Shown: piece after piece, positions 52,539-61,283 of the stretch
Layout of the letters: each line of letters begins with the position of its first letter
Numbering within the stretch: position 1 is the first letter of the stretch
Assembly: GCF_005937985.2 (NCBI RefSeq)
Contig: NZ_CP042172.1
Span: forward strand, 2,046,001 to 2,110,000
Length of the DNA stretch: 64,000 nt
Origin: Arthrobacter sp. KBS0702
GTDB taxonomy: Bacteria > Actinomycetota > Actinomycetes > Actinomycetales > Micrococcaceae
Reading direction: 5' to 3'
The notes under the pieces: model-generated
What the model was told of the DNA's origin: nothing
Database searches by the model: none
The model's input: only the letters and a program-made list of their open reading frames with translations
Translations under genes and position numbers: made by a program

Positions 52539-54872
52539 CTACTTGGCCGCTTCCAGCAACTCTGCGCGCACCGTCTTGGCCGCGTGCACGAGGTTGCGCA
52601 GGGACTCCTCGGTCTCGGCGTAGCCGCGGGTCTTCAGGCCGCAGTCCGGGTTGACCCACAGCTGGCGGGACGGGACGTGCTTGACCGCGGTGCTGAGCAA
52701 CTCGGTGACTTCCTGCTCGCCCGGGACGCGCGGCGAGTGGATGTCGTAGACGCCCGGACCCACGCCGCGGCCGAAGCCGTGCGACTCAAGGTCATGGACC
52801 ACCTCCATCCGGGAGCGCGCGGCCTCGATCGACGTGACGTCGGCGTCGAGGCCGTCGATGGCGTCGATGATCGCGCCGAACTCGGAGTAGCACAGGTGCG
52901 TGTGAACCTGGGTACTGTCCGCGGCGCCAGCGGTGGCGAGGCGGAAGGACTTCACGGACCAGTCCAGGTACGCGGCCTGCTCGGCCTTGCGCAGCGGCAG
53001 GAGTTCGCGCAGCGCCGGCTCGTCGACCTGGATGACCTTGATGCCGGCCGCTTCGAGGTCCGCGATCTCGTCCCGGAGCGCCAGGGCCACCTGGTTGGCG
53101 GTCTCACCGAGGGGCTGGTCGTCGCGGACGAACGACCACGCGAGGATGGTGACCGGCCCGGTGAGCATGCCCTTCATCGGCGTGCCGGTCAGGGACTGCG
53201 CGTAGCGGGCCCATTCGACCGTGATCGGGGCGCTGCGGGTCACGTCGCCCCAGAGGATGGACGGGCGGGTGCAACGGGAACCGTAGGACTGGACCCAGCC
53301 GTGCACGGTGACGTCAAAGCCTTCGAGGTTCTCGGCAAAATATTGGACCATGTCGTTGCGCTCGGGCTCGCCGTGGACCAGGACGTCGAAGCCGAGCTCT
53401 TCCTGCAGCTCCACCACGCGCTTGATCTCGTCCTTCATCAGCTGCTGGTACTGCTCCGTGGTGAGCTCGCCCTTGTTGGCGCGGGCCCGGGCGGTGCGGA
53501 TTTCGGCGGTCTGCGGGAACGAGCCGATGGTGGTGGTTGGCAACGGCGGCAGGTGCAGGGCCTCGGTCTGCGCGGCTTCACGGACGCCGTACGCGGAGCG
53601 GCTGAAGTCGGCCTCGGTCAGGGCGGCCGCGCGGTTCCGGACCTCGGCCCGTCGGACGCCGTCGGCTGCGGCGCGGTCGGCGATGATACGGGTGGCCTCC
53701 TCGATGGCCGGCCGGACGGCGTCGGGGTCGGTGAGCAGGCCAGCCAGGGTGACAACCTCGGTGGCCTTTTGGTCGGCGAAGGCCAGCCAGCTGCGCAGCT
53801 GCTCGGAGAGCTGGACCTCCTCGTCGACGTCGTGCGGGACGTGCTGAGTGGAGGTGGATGTGCTGACAGCGAGCCGGGCCACGGACTTCTTCAGTTCGGC
53901 GATCTTCGCCGCGGAGGCCGCGAGGTCGTTGCGCCAGATGTTGTGGCCGTCCACGACGCCGGCGACCAAGGTCTTGTTGCCGAGCCCGGCGAGGGCCGCG
54001 GCGGAGGGAACCTCGCCCTTGAAGACGTCCAGGTGCAGGGCGTCGATGCCGGTAGCCGCGAGAGTGCCAAGCTGGCCGTTGAGGGCGCCGTACGGGGTGG
54101 AGACGAACAGCTGCGGGCGGTTTGTGGCCGCAGCGAGGACCTCATACGAGCGTGCGACGGCGGCGTCGATTTCCGCTGCCGCGGTGTCCTGGTCCACCAC
54201 CAGGGCGGGCTCGTCGAGCTGGACCCAGCCGGCGCCTGCGGCGGCAAGCCGCTCCAGCAGTGCGGCGTACACGGGCAGGATGTCCTCGAGGCGGGACAGC
54301 GGGCTGAACCCGGCCGGGGCGTCGTCGGAGGCCTTGCTCAGCAACAGGAACGTGACCGGGCCGACGAGGTACGGGCGGGTCTCCACGCCGTGGGCGAGGG
54401 CGTAGGCGAATTCCTCGACGATCCGGTGGGAGGTCAGCGCGAAGGCGGTTTCCGGGCCGATTTCCGGGACGAGGTAGTGGTAGTTGGTGTCGAACCACTT
54501 GGTCATTTCCAGCGGCTGCTGGTCCTTCGTGCCGCGGGCCAGGGTGAAGTAGCCGTCGATGTCGAGCTGGCCGTCGGCGTTCAGGAGGTTGCCGAAGCGG
54601 GCGGGCACGGCACCCAGGTGGGCCGCGGCGTCGAGCACCTGATCATAGTAGGAGAAGGTGCCGGGAATGGCCGCGGCCTCGGCCAGGCCCAGGCCCTGCA
54701 GGCGCTTGGCGGTGCCGAGCTGGATTTCCTTGGCCGCGGCATCCAGGGCGGCGGCGTCAATCTTGCCCGCCCAGTAGGCCTCGACGGCCTTCTTAAGCTC
54801 ACGACGGCGGCCGATGCGCGGGTAGCCGAGGATAGAGGCGGACGGGAAGGGGGTGTGGAGCTGTTCAGTCAT
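52539..54872 (-). CDS. metE: Cobalamin-independent methionine synthase
   Basis: A 777-residue enzyme that methylates homocysteine with 5-methyltetrahydrofolate. Both halves are present; the zinc ligands appear as HLCYSEFG and the PDCG cysteine near the C-terminus. Length is normal. CAAGGAC stands 6 bases before the ATG. It lies just after metF on the same strand (59 bases), so the two form a methionine operon: MetF makes the methyl donor and MetE uses it. Confidence 0.96.
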   Translation of the reverse strand: MTEQLHTPFPSASILGYPRIGRRRELKKAVEAYWAGKIDAAALDAAAKEIQLGTAKRLQGLGLAEAAAIPGTFSYYDQVLDAAAHLGAVPARFGNLLNADGQLDIDGYFTLARGTKDQQPLEMTKWFDTNYHYLVPEIGPETAFALTSHRIVEEFAYALAHGVETRPYLVGPVTFLLLSKASDDAPAGFSPLSRLEDILPVYAALLERLAAAGAGWVQLDEPALVVDQDTAAAEIDAAVARSYEVLAAATNRPQLFVSTPYGALNGQLGTLAATGIDALHLDVFKGEVPSAAALAGLGNKTLVAGVVDGHNIWRNDLAASAAKIAELKKSVARLAVSTSTSTQHVPHDVDEEVQLSEQLRSWLAFADQKATEVVTLAGLLTDPDAVRPAIEEATRIIADRAAADGVRRAEVRNRAAALTEADFSRSAYGVREAAQTEALHLPPLPTTTIGSFPQTAEIRTARARANKGELTTEQYQQLMKDEIKRVVELQEELGFDVLVHGEPERNDMVQYFAENLEGFDVTVHGWVQSYGSRCTRPSILWGDVTRSAPITVEWARYAQSLTGTPMKGMLTGPVTILAWSFVRDDQPLGETANQVALALRDEIADLEAAGIKVIQVDEPALRELLPLRKAEQAAYLDWSVKSFRLATAGAADSTQVHTHLCYSEFGAIIDAIDGLDADVTSIEAARSRMEVVHDLESHGFGRGVGPGVYDIHSPRVPGEQEVTELLSTAVKHVPSRQLWVNPDCGLKTRGYAETEESLRNLVHAAKTVRAELLEAAK

Positions 54873-54931
54873 GGGAAAGTCCTTGGTGTTTTGTCGGGGG
54901 AAGTCACGTCAGGTTGTGTCGAAGCGGAAGC

Positions 54932-55906
54932 TCAGCTGGCGAGCTGCTGGCCGGCGCCGCGGCCCATGGCCCCGGCGCGGCTGCCGGCGCGGTGCGGGCG
55001 CGGCAGCGCGAGCTTGTCCAGCACCTCGAGGGCGCTGGTGTGCTCGTTGAAGGTGTAGAGGTGGAGTCCGGGAGCGCCGGCGTCCAGTGCGGCGTTGGCC
55101 AGCTCCACGGTGGCGGCGACGCCGATCCGGTTGCGTTCGACGTCGGTGCTGGCGGCCGCGAGCTTTTCGATCAGCTCCGGGGCCGGCTCCACGCCGGTGA
55201 GTTCGCCCAGACGGGTGAGCCGGCGGATGCTGGTCAGCGGCATCACGCCTGGGATGATCGGGATGGTGACGCCGGCCCGGCGCGCCCGGGCCAGCAGCTG
55301 AGCGTACTGCTCGGTATGGAAGAAGACCTGGGTGATGGCGAAGTCGGCGCCGGAACGCTGCTTGGCGAGCAGCACCTCGACGTCGTGCGCCTCACTCGGT
55401 GATTCGGGATGCCGGGTGGGATAGGCGGCGACGCCGACCGCCACTTTGCCGGCGCACAGCAGCGCCGAGCGGCGCTGTTCGACGCGCCGGATGAGCTCGA
55501 TCAGGTCCTGGGCGTACCGCAGCGAGCCGTCCGCCGGGAGTTCACCGTCCTTCGGCTGGTCGCCGCGCAGCGCGAGGATGCCGCGGACGCCGACGTCGAG
55601 CAGTTCGCCGATGATCTCGGCCAGCTCCTGCGGGGTGTTGCCCACGCAGGTCAGGTGCGCCAGCGGGCGCAGCGAGGTGTCCTGCACCAGGCGCCGGATG
55701 AGTTCGACGGCGGTGCTCCGGTTGGACCCGTTCGCCCCGTAGGTCACGGACACGTAGTCGGGGCTGGTGGATTCCAGTTCCCCGATGGTGGTCCAGAGCG
55801 ATTCCGCGGCCGCGGGCGACCTGGGCGGAAAGAGCTCGTAGGACAGGGCCAGCGGGGCCGCTCCGGCGAGGTTTGGATGTGCGTCAATAAGGCTTGGTGG
55901 AGACAT
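54932..55906 (-). CDS. metF: 5,10-methylenetetrahydrofolate reductase
   Basis: A 324-residue flavoprotein with the TIM-barrel sequence of MTHFR: LSYELFPPRS at the start, VSVTYGANGSNR, GILALRGDQPKDG and FAITQVFFHTEQY. It reduces methylene-THF to methyl-THF for MetE. The ATG at 55906 follows CCAAGGAC; the frame to 55993 has no family sequence. It is first in the metF-metE operon. It ends with a basic, Gly-rich tail. Confidence 0.94.
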   Translation of the reverse strand: MSPPSLIDAHPNLAGAAPLALSYELFPPRSPAAAESLWTTIGELESTSPDYVSVTYGANGSNRSTAVELIRRLVQDTSLRPLAHLTCVGNTPQELAEIIGELLDVGVRGILALRGDQPKDGELPADGSLRYAQDLIELIRRVEQRRSALLCAGKVAVGVAAYPTRHPESPSEAHDVEVLLAKQRSGADFAITQVFFHTEQYAQLLARARRAGVTIPIIPGVMPLTSIRRLTRLGELTGVEPAPELIEKLAAASTDVERNRIGVAATVELANAALDAGAPGLHLYTFNEHTSALEVLDKLALPRPHRAGSRAGAMGRGAGQQLAS

Positions 55907-56309
55907 TTGCGTCCTTGGCTGTGAGCCATTGCCGCCAGCTGGGGCCGGAGAACCGGCCGGCGCTGACGCCAATGAGTTGAGTTTGGGGAACACGGAGGGA
56001 ACTTCAGCAGGACGCAGCCGCGACTGTTACGCCTGATACGAAGCTGTCCGTGAGCAAATGTCAGGCCCACATGGGGGCACCCACACCCTCCTGGCCGCCA
56101 CCTGGATTTCTCGAGTGGCCGGCCTGCAGCGGAGGATCGCTGACACGTTACCGCGGTAACTTGTCTACGACTTTAGGGGCCGCAGAAGCGCGAAACAAGT
56201 CGCGCACCGAATTAAGACGCGCCTTTACGCCGCTGAACCGGGTGTGGCAGAACATTATTCGCCTGCGTGAGCTCTCCCCATGCCTGCGGCGCAGGTCTAT
56301 CCTGTTGCC
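55907..56309. other. metF leader and divergent promoter region
   Basis: This 400-base gap holds the metF 5' leader and, to the right, the promoter of the 65-residue gene. The leader contains a GC-rich hairpin (GGCCGG-AGAA-CCGGCC, 55943-55958). I looked for SAM-I, SAM-IV and SAH riboswitch cores and found no convincing match. A 14-base palindrome at 56147 is listed separately. No gene seen. Confidence 0.5.
56147..56160. promoter_or_regulatory. Palindrome GTTACCGCGGTAAC, LacI/ROK-like operator
   Basis: A perfect 14-base palindrome of the form seen in many LacI-type operators. It lies 150 bases before the 65-residue gene and about 240 bases upstream of the metF start. A ROK regulator is encoded 400 bases away on the right. 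No further evidence. Confidence 0.4.
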
Positions 56310-56507
56310 ATGATTCAGCTTCCAGCAAGTTACCAGGACTATCTCGCCGGCAAGAGCGAGAGCCTCATCAACACCGTCCGGCCCGTGCTGATGCAGTCGG
56401 CGGCGGACAAGCTGCACGGTGTCCGGGTGGTGGTGCACCCGCACGATCATCAGGCCCACCTGGATGACACGATCCCCTTCGGCACGGTTGTCGAGGACAT
56501 CGACTGA
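56310..56507 (+). CDS. Conserved-looking 65-residue protein
   Basis: A small soluble protein MIQLPASYQDYLAGKSESL..., ending GTVVEDID, with a central basic-histidine stretch (VVVHPHDHQAH). The ATG at 56310 follows GTTGCC, without a strong ribosome-binding site. The codon use is typical of the backbone and the reading frame is better formed than its neighbours. No family known to me; possibly a conserved actinobacterial small protein. Confidence 0.5.
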   Translation: MIQLPASYQDYLAGKSESLINTVRPVLMQSAADKLHGVRVVVHPHDHQAHLDDTIPFGTVVEDID

Positions 56508-56512
56508 TTTCT

Positions 56513-56539
56513 GCCCGGCTGTGGCGCGGCCTGCCGGGC
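56513..56539. terminator. Hairpin between convergent 65-residue gene and ROK gene
   Basis: Arms GCCCGGC and GCCGGGC pair around a 13-base loop, between the two stop codons. No T-tract on either side, so moderate confidence. Confidence 0.5.
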
Positions 56540-56543
56540 GGCT

Positions 56544-57797
56544 CTAACCGTCGAGCAGGAGGCGCTGGGAGCGGGGCGCAAGCGTGTGCTCCAGGACCAG
56601 GCACGCCGCACCGATTGCTCCCACGTCCTCTCCCACACCCGTGCCCACCACTTCGATCCCGTGGATCTTGCGGGTGGCGCTGTTCTCGGCCACAAGCTCG
56701 GGGACCAGTCTCAGGTACGTCTCCGAGAGGCAGCTCCAGAACGGTCCCCCAAAGACGACGCGGTCCACATCCAGGGTGTTGGTGATCACGGACACGGCCC
56801 GGGCCACGAGCACCGCGGAACTGTCAATGATCTCGGCGGCCTTTGCGTCGCCCCCGTAGGCCTGGGCGCATAGCTGGGCAAACCGTTCCTGGACGGCGGG
56901 GCCGTTGGTTTCCCCGCGAGGTCCATCGAGTACGCCGGCCTCCACGGCCCGGGCCACGAGCACCTGCGGGATCGCCGCGGACTTCACGCAGCCGTGCAGC
57001 CCGCAGTCACAAAGTGGCCCGTCGGGGTCCACCACAATGTGCCCGATTTCGCCGGCGTTTCCGGACGTGCCCCGAACTACCTCGTCGTTGAGCACGATTC
57101 CGCAGCCGATCCCGGTGCCCATATACATGAAGATGAAGCTCCCGGCCCCGCTGGGTCCCCCGGCCCACGTCTCCGCGACTGCGGCGCTGGTGACGTCCTT
57201 GTCCACGAGGGTGGACAAGCCGGTTGCCTGCACGAGGGCGTCCCGAAGCGGGACGCGGTCCCAGCCGAGCAGGAGTGGGGGGTCGACCACGGCGCCCTCA
57301 TTGAGGTCGATCGGACCAGGTGAGGCGACGCCGAGTCCGGCGATCTTGGCCGGGTCGACGCCGGACTCCGCGATCAGCTGGCGGATCTCGGCCGCGATGG
57401 TGTCAATGACGGCGCCGGGGTCGGCGCCGGACGGGGTCTTGATCCGGGAGTGTTTGACCACGTCGCCCACGAGGTCCAGCACCACGAAGGTCGTCACCGC
57501 GGGGTCCAGATGCACGCCGACGGCGTACATCCCGCCCGGGTTCAGCCTCAGCATGGTCCGGGGCTTCCCCGGCCCGGTGCCTTCCTTGCCCGCCTCGACA
57601 ATCAGGTTCTGGTCCAGCAGGCGGCGGGAAATATTCGAGATCGTCTGAGGCGACAGCCCGACAATCTTGGCCAGTTCAACCCTGCTCAGGCCGACGGGCG
57701 AGCGCCGGATCGCATCCAGGATGACCGTGAGGTTAAAATCCCCCATCCGGGGCAGGTTCGTTCCCCGTCTCGGCGCGGGCTGCCGGATCTCGGTCAC
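56544..57797 (-). CDS. ROK family transcriptional regulator
   Basis: A 417-residue protein. The N-terminus is a winged helix (LSRVELAKIVGLSPQTISNISRRL). The rest is a sugar-kinase-like ROK domain with GVGVASPGPID-type motif (GLGVASPGPIDLNEG), MGTGIGCGIVLND and the zinc-binding CDCGLHGCVKS. It should be a repressor of sugar or metabolite genes that responds to a small molecule. The GTG at 57797 follows AGAGG; an upstream GTG at 57827 is the alternative. No target operon is adjacent. Confidence 0.88.
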   Translation of the reverse strand: MTEIRQPAPRRGTNLPRMGDFNLTVILDAIRRSPVGLSRVELAKIVGLSPQTISNISRRLLDQNLIVEAGKEGTGPGKPRTMLRLNPGGMYAVGVHLDPAVTTFVVLDLVGDVVKHSRIKTPSGADPGAVIDTIAAEIRQLIAESGVDPAKIAGLGVASPGPIDLNEGAVVDPPLLLGWDRVPLRDALVQATGLSTLVDKDVTSAAVAETWAGGPSGAGSFIFMYMGTGIGCGIVLNDEVVRGTSGNAGEIGHIVVDPDGPLCDCGLHGCVKSAAIPQVLVARAVEAGVLDGPRGETNGPAVQERFAQLCAQAYGGDAKAAEIIDSSAVLVARAVSVITNTLDVDRVVFGGPFWSCLSETYLRLVPELVAENSATRKIHGIEVVGTGVGEDVGAIGAACLVLEHTLAPRSQRLLLDG

Positions 57798-57929
57798 TGA
57801 TACCTCTAACGTCTTCGGCGGAAGCACTGCTGATCTCAGAATCGTACGTCACGCGCGCCCCTGAGCCCCATACAGCGGCTTCATAGTTGAACCGTTTTCC
57901 GCCGGGCGCCCGGCTTTCTCCGGTCGTGG

Positions 57930-59093
57930 TCAGGGCCGCGGCGCGCGGACGCTCGCGGTGACGGTGAATTTCGTATTGCGGCCGACCTCGCGAGTGGGCC
58001 CAACCAGCCGTTCCAGCGCGGGCCGGTAGTGCAGGTGGCTGTTGAACACCGTCCAAAGTTCTCCGCCGGGGTCCAGGACCCTGGCGGCCGCTTCGATCAG
58101 CTTGATCCCGGCCCCGGCATGGACGGCTGCTCCAAGGTGGAAGGGCGGATTGAGCAGGACCAGCCCGGTTCCGCCGTCGGGCAGCGTGCTCATGGCGTCG
58201 TCCTGCAGGACGTCGATCTGCCCGTGGAGGCCGTTGGCGCGGGCCGTTTCCCGGGCGGATTCGACGGCAGCCGCGGATCTGTCAGTGGCCGTGACGCGGG
58301 CGTCCGGGTGCCTTCGGGCGTACATCGCGGCCAGGATTCCGGTGCCGCAGCCCAGGTCGACGGCGTGCCGGACGCCGGGCATCTGCGGCAGGAAGCCCAG
58401 CAGGAAACGCGTGCCGATATCCAGCCCGGTGCCGGCGAAGACGGCGCCGCGTGCGCAGACGGTGAGGTCCAGTTCGGCGTTGCGCTCGGTGACCGGGTAG
58501 GGCGGAGTGGCTCCAACGGCCTTGGGTGCCCGGGCCAGCAGGATCCGGGACTTTTGCCGCGCCAACTGCGGCTGCACCTCGCCGAAGTAGCGTTCCAGCA
58601 CCGCATTCATGCCCAGGCTCATGTGCTTGACCCTGCCGCCGGCCAGCAGCACTACACCGGGCGCAGCGTGCCGGGCGACGGCGTCGGCGATCTCCTCGAG
58701 TTCAGCGAGGGACCGCGGCAGCTGGAGCAGCACCAGCCCGGCGCCCTCCACCGCGGCGCCCAGCGGCAGCTGGTCGAAGCGGTCGGTGACCCCGACGGCG
58801 GCAGCGTTATGCCGCAGCGCCCGTTCGCCGGTGATCAGGTCCTGATGCACCCGGACGGTGTCTTCCTGTGTCCCGTTTTCCCGGCCCAGCGCCAGCAGGC
58901 CGAGGGTCAACGCCCCGTACCGGTCGCCCACGACGGCGACTCTGGCGCCGGGGGCGATCACACCGGAGGCCCGCAGCTCGGCGGCGGTGTCCAGCAACAA
59001 CCGGTCGGTGGCGTCCCAGGCCTGCAGGTTGGCGGCCTCGACGTCGGGAAACCGCCGCAGCCGGGAGAAGAGAAGATCCAGGGTACTTTGCAC
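57930..59093 (-). CDS. RlmG/RsmC-like rRNA methyltransferase
   Basis: A 387-residue protein with two class I methylase folds. The first half is a degenerate copy. The second half has the SAM motif AVDLGCGTGILAAMYA and the catalytic VLLNPPFHLGAAVH. This is the layout of enzymes that methylate guanine N2 in rRNA (RlmG, RsmC). The precise site is not known. The ATG at 59093 lies just before the next gene's end. Gene order is that of an ordinary backbone region. Confidence 0.85.
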   Translation of the reverse strand: MQSTLDLLFSRLRRFPDVEAANLQAWDATDRLLLDTAAELRASGVIAPGARVAVVGDRYGALTLGLLALGRENGTQEDTVRVHQDLITGERALRHNAAAVGVTDRFDQLPLGAAVEGAGLVLLQLPRSLAELEEIADAVARHAAPGVVLLAGGRVKHMSLGMNAVLERYFGEVQPQLARQKSRILLARAPKAVGATPPYPVTERNAELDLTVCARGAVFAGTGLDIGTRFLLGFLPQMPGVRHAVDLGCGTGILAAMYARRHPDARVTATDRSAAAVESARETARANGLHGQIDVLQDDAMSTLPDGGTGLVLLNPPFHLGAAVHAGAGIKLIEAAARVLDPGGELWTVFNSHLHYRPALERLVGPTREVGRNTKFTVTASVRAPRP

Positions 59094-59102
59094 CGTTTTA
59101 CG

Positions 59103-60251
59103 TTATCCCGAACCGGACAGCAGTTTGACGATCCCGGCCACGGCCGCCCGGCCCGCACGGTTGGCCCCGATGGTGGACGAGGAGGGGCCGTAGCCCACGA
59201 GATGGACCCGGGGTTCCGCGGCGACCTGCGTGCCGTCCATGGCAATGCCGCCGCCGGGTCCGCGCAGGTGCAGTGGCGCGAGGTGTTCCAGCTCGGCCCG
59301 GAAGCCGGTGGCCCAGAGGATGACGTCGGCGGCCAGGAAGCTTCCGTCCGCCAGCCGCACTCCCCCGGGTTCGATGCCGGTGAACATGGGGTGCCGTTGG
59401 AGCACGCCGCGGGCGGCAGCGGCCCGCAGGGCCGGGGTCCAGATCAGGCCCGTGGCGGCGACGACGCTCTGCGGCGGAAGCCCTTGGCGGACCCGCTCCT
59501 CGACGAGGGCGACGGCGTCGTGGCCTGCCTGCCGGTCGAAGGCTGCGTCGCGCCAGACCGGTTCCCGCCGGGTGAACCAGGTGGTGCCGGTGACCTTTGA
59601 GATCTCGTCGAGCAGTCCGACCGCGGAGATGCCGCCGCCCACCACGATCACGTGCCGCCCGCGGAATTCGTCGGCCGAGACGTAGTCCGCCACATGCAGC
59701 TGCCGGCCGCGGAAGCTGGATTGGCCCGGGTAGATGGGCCAGAAGGGGCGGGTCCACGTGCCGGTGGCGTTGATCACGGCGCGGGCTGACCATACCCCGC
59801 GCGAGGTGGCGATGCGGAGCCGTCCGGCCGGGTTGCTGTCCTCGCGGCTGACGGAGCGGACCTTCACGGGGCGCACGATGGCCAGGCCCAGCTCGGCCTC
59901 ATAGCCGCCGAAGTAGCGGCTCAGGAAGGTCGAGCTTGCCTCGGCCGGGTCCACCGTGGGCTGCGGGATGCCGGGGAGATCGCTGATGCCGTTCACGGTG
60001 GCCATCAACAAACTTTTCCAGCGGTGCCGCCACGCCCCGCCGGGGCCCTCTTCGGCGTCGAACACGACATAGGTCAATGGACGGGCGGCGCCCTCCGGGT
60101 CCGCGGACCCCGGGCCTCTTCCCTCCTGGCCGGTTACCGGCGGCAGGGCCGGGACGAAGCCGCGGCGCTGCAGGTGGTAGGCAGCGGATAGTCCCGCCTG
60201 GCCGGCGCCGATGACCACGACGTCGGCAAACCCCGGGTCGGCTTGGTTCAC
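59103..60251 (-). CDS. Flavin-containing monooxygenase-like oxidoreductase
   Basis: A 382-residue flavoprotein with FAD loop VVVIGAGQAGLSAAYHL and a second nucleotide loop HVIVVGGGISAVGLL. These are the marks of FMO/CzcO-like proteins, which bind NADPH. No Baeyer-Villiger fingerprint seen. Substrate unknown. GTG 60251 with AGGATGGG upstream. Confidence 0.82.
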   Translation of the reverse strand: MNQADPGFADVVVIGAGQAGLSAAYHLQRRGFVPALPPVTGQEGRGPGSADPEGAARPLTYVVFDAEEGPGGAWRHRWKSLLMATVNGISDLPGIPQPTVDPAEASSTFLSRYFGGYEAELGLAIVRPVKVRSVSREDSNPAGRLRIATSRGVWSARAVINATGTWTRPFWPIYPGQSSFRGRQLHVADYVSADEFRGRHVIVVGGGISAVGLLDEISKVTGTTWFTRREPVWRDAAFDRQAGHDAVALVEERVRQGLPPQSVVAATGLIWTPALRAAAARGVLQRHPMFTGIEPGGVRLADGSFLAADVILWATGFRAELEHLAPLHLRGPGGGIAMDGTQVAAEPRVHLVGYGPSSSTIGANRAGRAAVAGIVKLLSGSG

Positions 60252-60281
60252 GGTCCCATCCTAGTTGAGGGTTAAACAAAG

Positions 60282-60310
60282 CAAGGTCCCGCTCATCAAG
60301 CGGAACCTTG
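60282..60310 (-). terminator. Terminator after first tRNA-Ala
   Basis: Arms CAAGGTCCCGCT and AGCGGAACCTTG pair with one G-T mismatch around a short loop. On the minus strand it lies 6 bases after the tRNA 3' end and is followed by TTTGTTTAA. Confidence 0.7.
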
Positions 60311-60315
60311 TTCGG

Positions 60316-60388
60316 TGGAGCTGAGGGGACTCGAACCCCTGACCCCCTGCATGCCATGCAGGTGCGCTACCAGCTGCGCCACAGCCCC
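60316..60388 (-). tRNA. tRNA-Ala (GGC)
   Basis: The minus strand gives a 73-base cloverleaf: GGGGCTG acceptor arm pairing with CAGCTCC, the anticodon stem CCTGC/GCAGG with loop ATGGCAT (anticodon GGC), and the T arm AGGGG TTCGAGT CCCCT. The discriminator is A at 60316, followed by CC. Identical to the copy at 60572. Confidence 0.96.
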
Positions 60389-60534
60389 GAATACGTCGTT
60401 GACCCACCCGCTGAGAGCCGGTTCGATCAAGCAACCTGATTAGCTTAATCTACATTCGCCGTTGATGCTAATCGGCGCGCGGCGCGGCGTGGAAGGGGCA
60501 ACTGGCGGCGTCCCAGGCAGCGGGAACAAAAAAA

Positions 60535-60564
60535 ATCCGCCGGAATCTTTCGATTCCGGCGGAT
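60535..60564 (-). terminator. Strong terminator after second tRNA-Ala
   Basis: Perfect 13-base arms ATCCGCCGGAATC and GATTCCGGCGGAT with a TTTC loop; on the minus strand a run of eight T follows. It lies 7 bases after the tRNA 3' end. Confidence 0.92.
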
Positions 60565-60571
60565 CATCCGG

Positions 60572-60644
60572 TGGAGCTGAGGGGACTCGAACCCCTGACC
60601 CCCTGCATGCCATGCAGGTGCGCTACCAGCTGCGCCACAGCCCC
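60572..60644 (-). tRNA. tRNA-Ala (GGC), second identical copy
   Basis: Same 73 bases as at 60316-60388, the two copies being identical over 80 bases including a few flanking ones. It is on the minus strand, each copy having its own terminator. A recent tandem duplication is likely. Confidence 0.96.
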
Positions 60645-60761
60645 GAATTTTCGTTGCTCCGGTTTCGTTCTCTCCGAAGCAACTCAAATATCTTAGATCA
60701 GCACTTCTGAAAATTCCAAATCGGGCATATTCAGGGTCTGGCGCCGCCGCGGCTGCGCCAC

Positions 60762-61163
60762 CTACTCGGTTTCGCTGGCGGCGCCGGCCTTGGCCGAGGC
60801 GTCGTCCCCCAGTTGCAGGTCAACGACCGGGCAGTCCTTCCAGAGGCGCTCCAGGGCGTAGAACACGCGGTCTTCCTCGTGCTGGACGTGGATCACGACG
60901 TCGGCGTAGTCCAGCAGCACCCAGCGGCCGCCGGAACGTCCTTCGCGGCGCACCGGCTTGAGGTCGAACTTCGACAGTTCATCCTCGATGCCGTCGACAA
61001 TGGCGTTGACCTGGCGCTCGGACGGGGCCGAGGCGATCAGGAACACGTCTGCCAGGGCAAGCCGCTCGCTGACGTCGAGGGCCACAATGTCGTCGGCCAA
61101 TTTTTCCGCGGCCGCGTGGGCGGCGTGGCGGGCTGTGGCGATGGATGAATCGGTTGCAGTCAC
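60762..61163 (-). CDS. rsfS: Ribosome silencing factor RsfS
   Basis: A 133-residue RsfS/Iojap protein, which binds ribosomal protein L14 and blocks subunit joining in starvation. The signatures are ALADVFLIASAPSERQV, GRSGGRWVLLDYADVVIHV and YALERLWKD. GTG 61163 follows AAGGAG. It is downstream of nadD and a membrane protein, the order commonly found in Actinobacteria. Confidence 0.94.
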   Translation of the reverse strand: MTATDSSIATARHAAHAAAEKLADDIVALDVSERLALADVFLIASAPSERQVNAIVDGIEDELSKFDLKPVRREGRSGGRWVLLDYADVVIHVQHEEDRVFYALERLWKDCPVVDLQLGDDASAKAGAASETE

Positions 61164-61177
61164 GGGACTCCTTGGTG

Positions 61178-61211
61178 ATTTTAGAAACTGTTGAGATTTA
61201 GAAACTGTTGA
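61178..61211. repeat. Tandem 17-base direct repeat upstream of rsfS
   Basis: TTTAGAAACTGTTGA occurs at 61180-61194 and 61197-61211, a 17-base period, just upstream of the rsfS ribosome-binding site. It may be polymerase slippage or regulator half sites spaced by about 1.6 turns. Confidence 0.6.
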
Positions 61212-61283
61212 AGGCTAAGCCTGCACGGTCCGGCCGCATTCCTTCGCGGACCGGCGTCGCGTGGGTTGCTGCGGGGTGGGCGG

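Noticed and set aside
55907..56050. Possible SAM riboswitch before metF
   Set aside because: A GC-rich hairpin is present, but I could not find the conserved cores of SAM-I, SAM-IV or SAH riboswitches.
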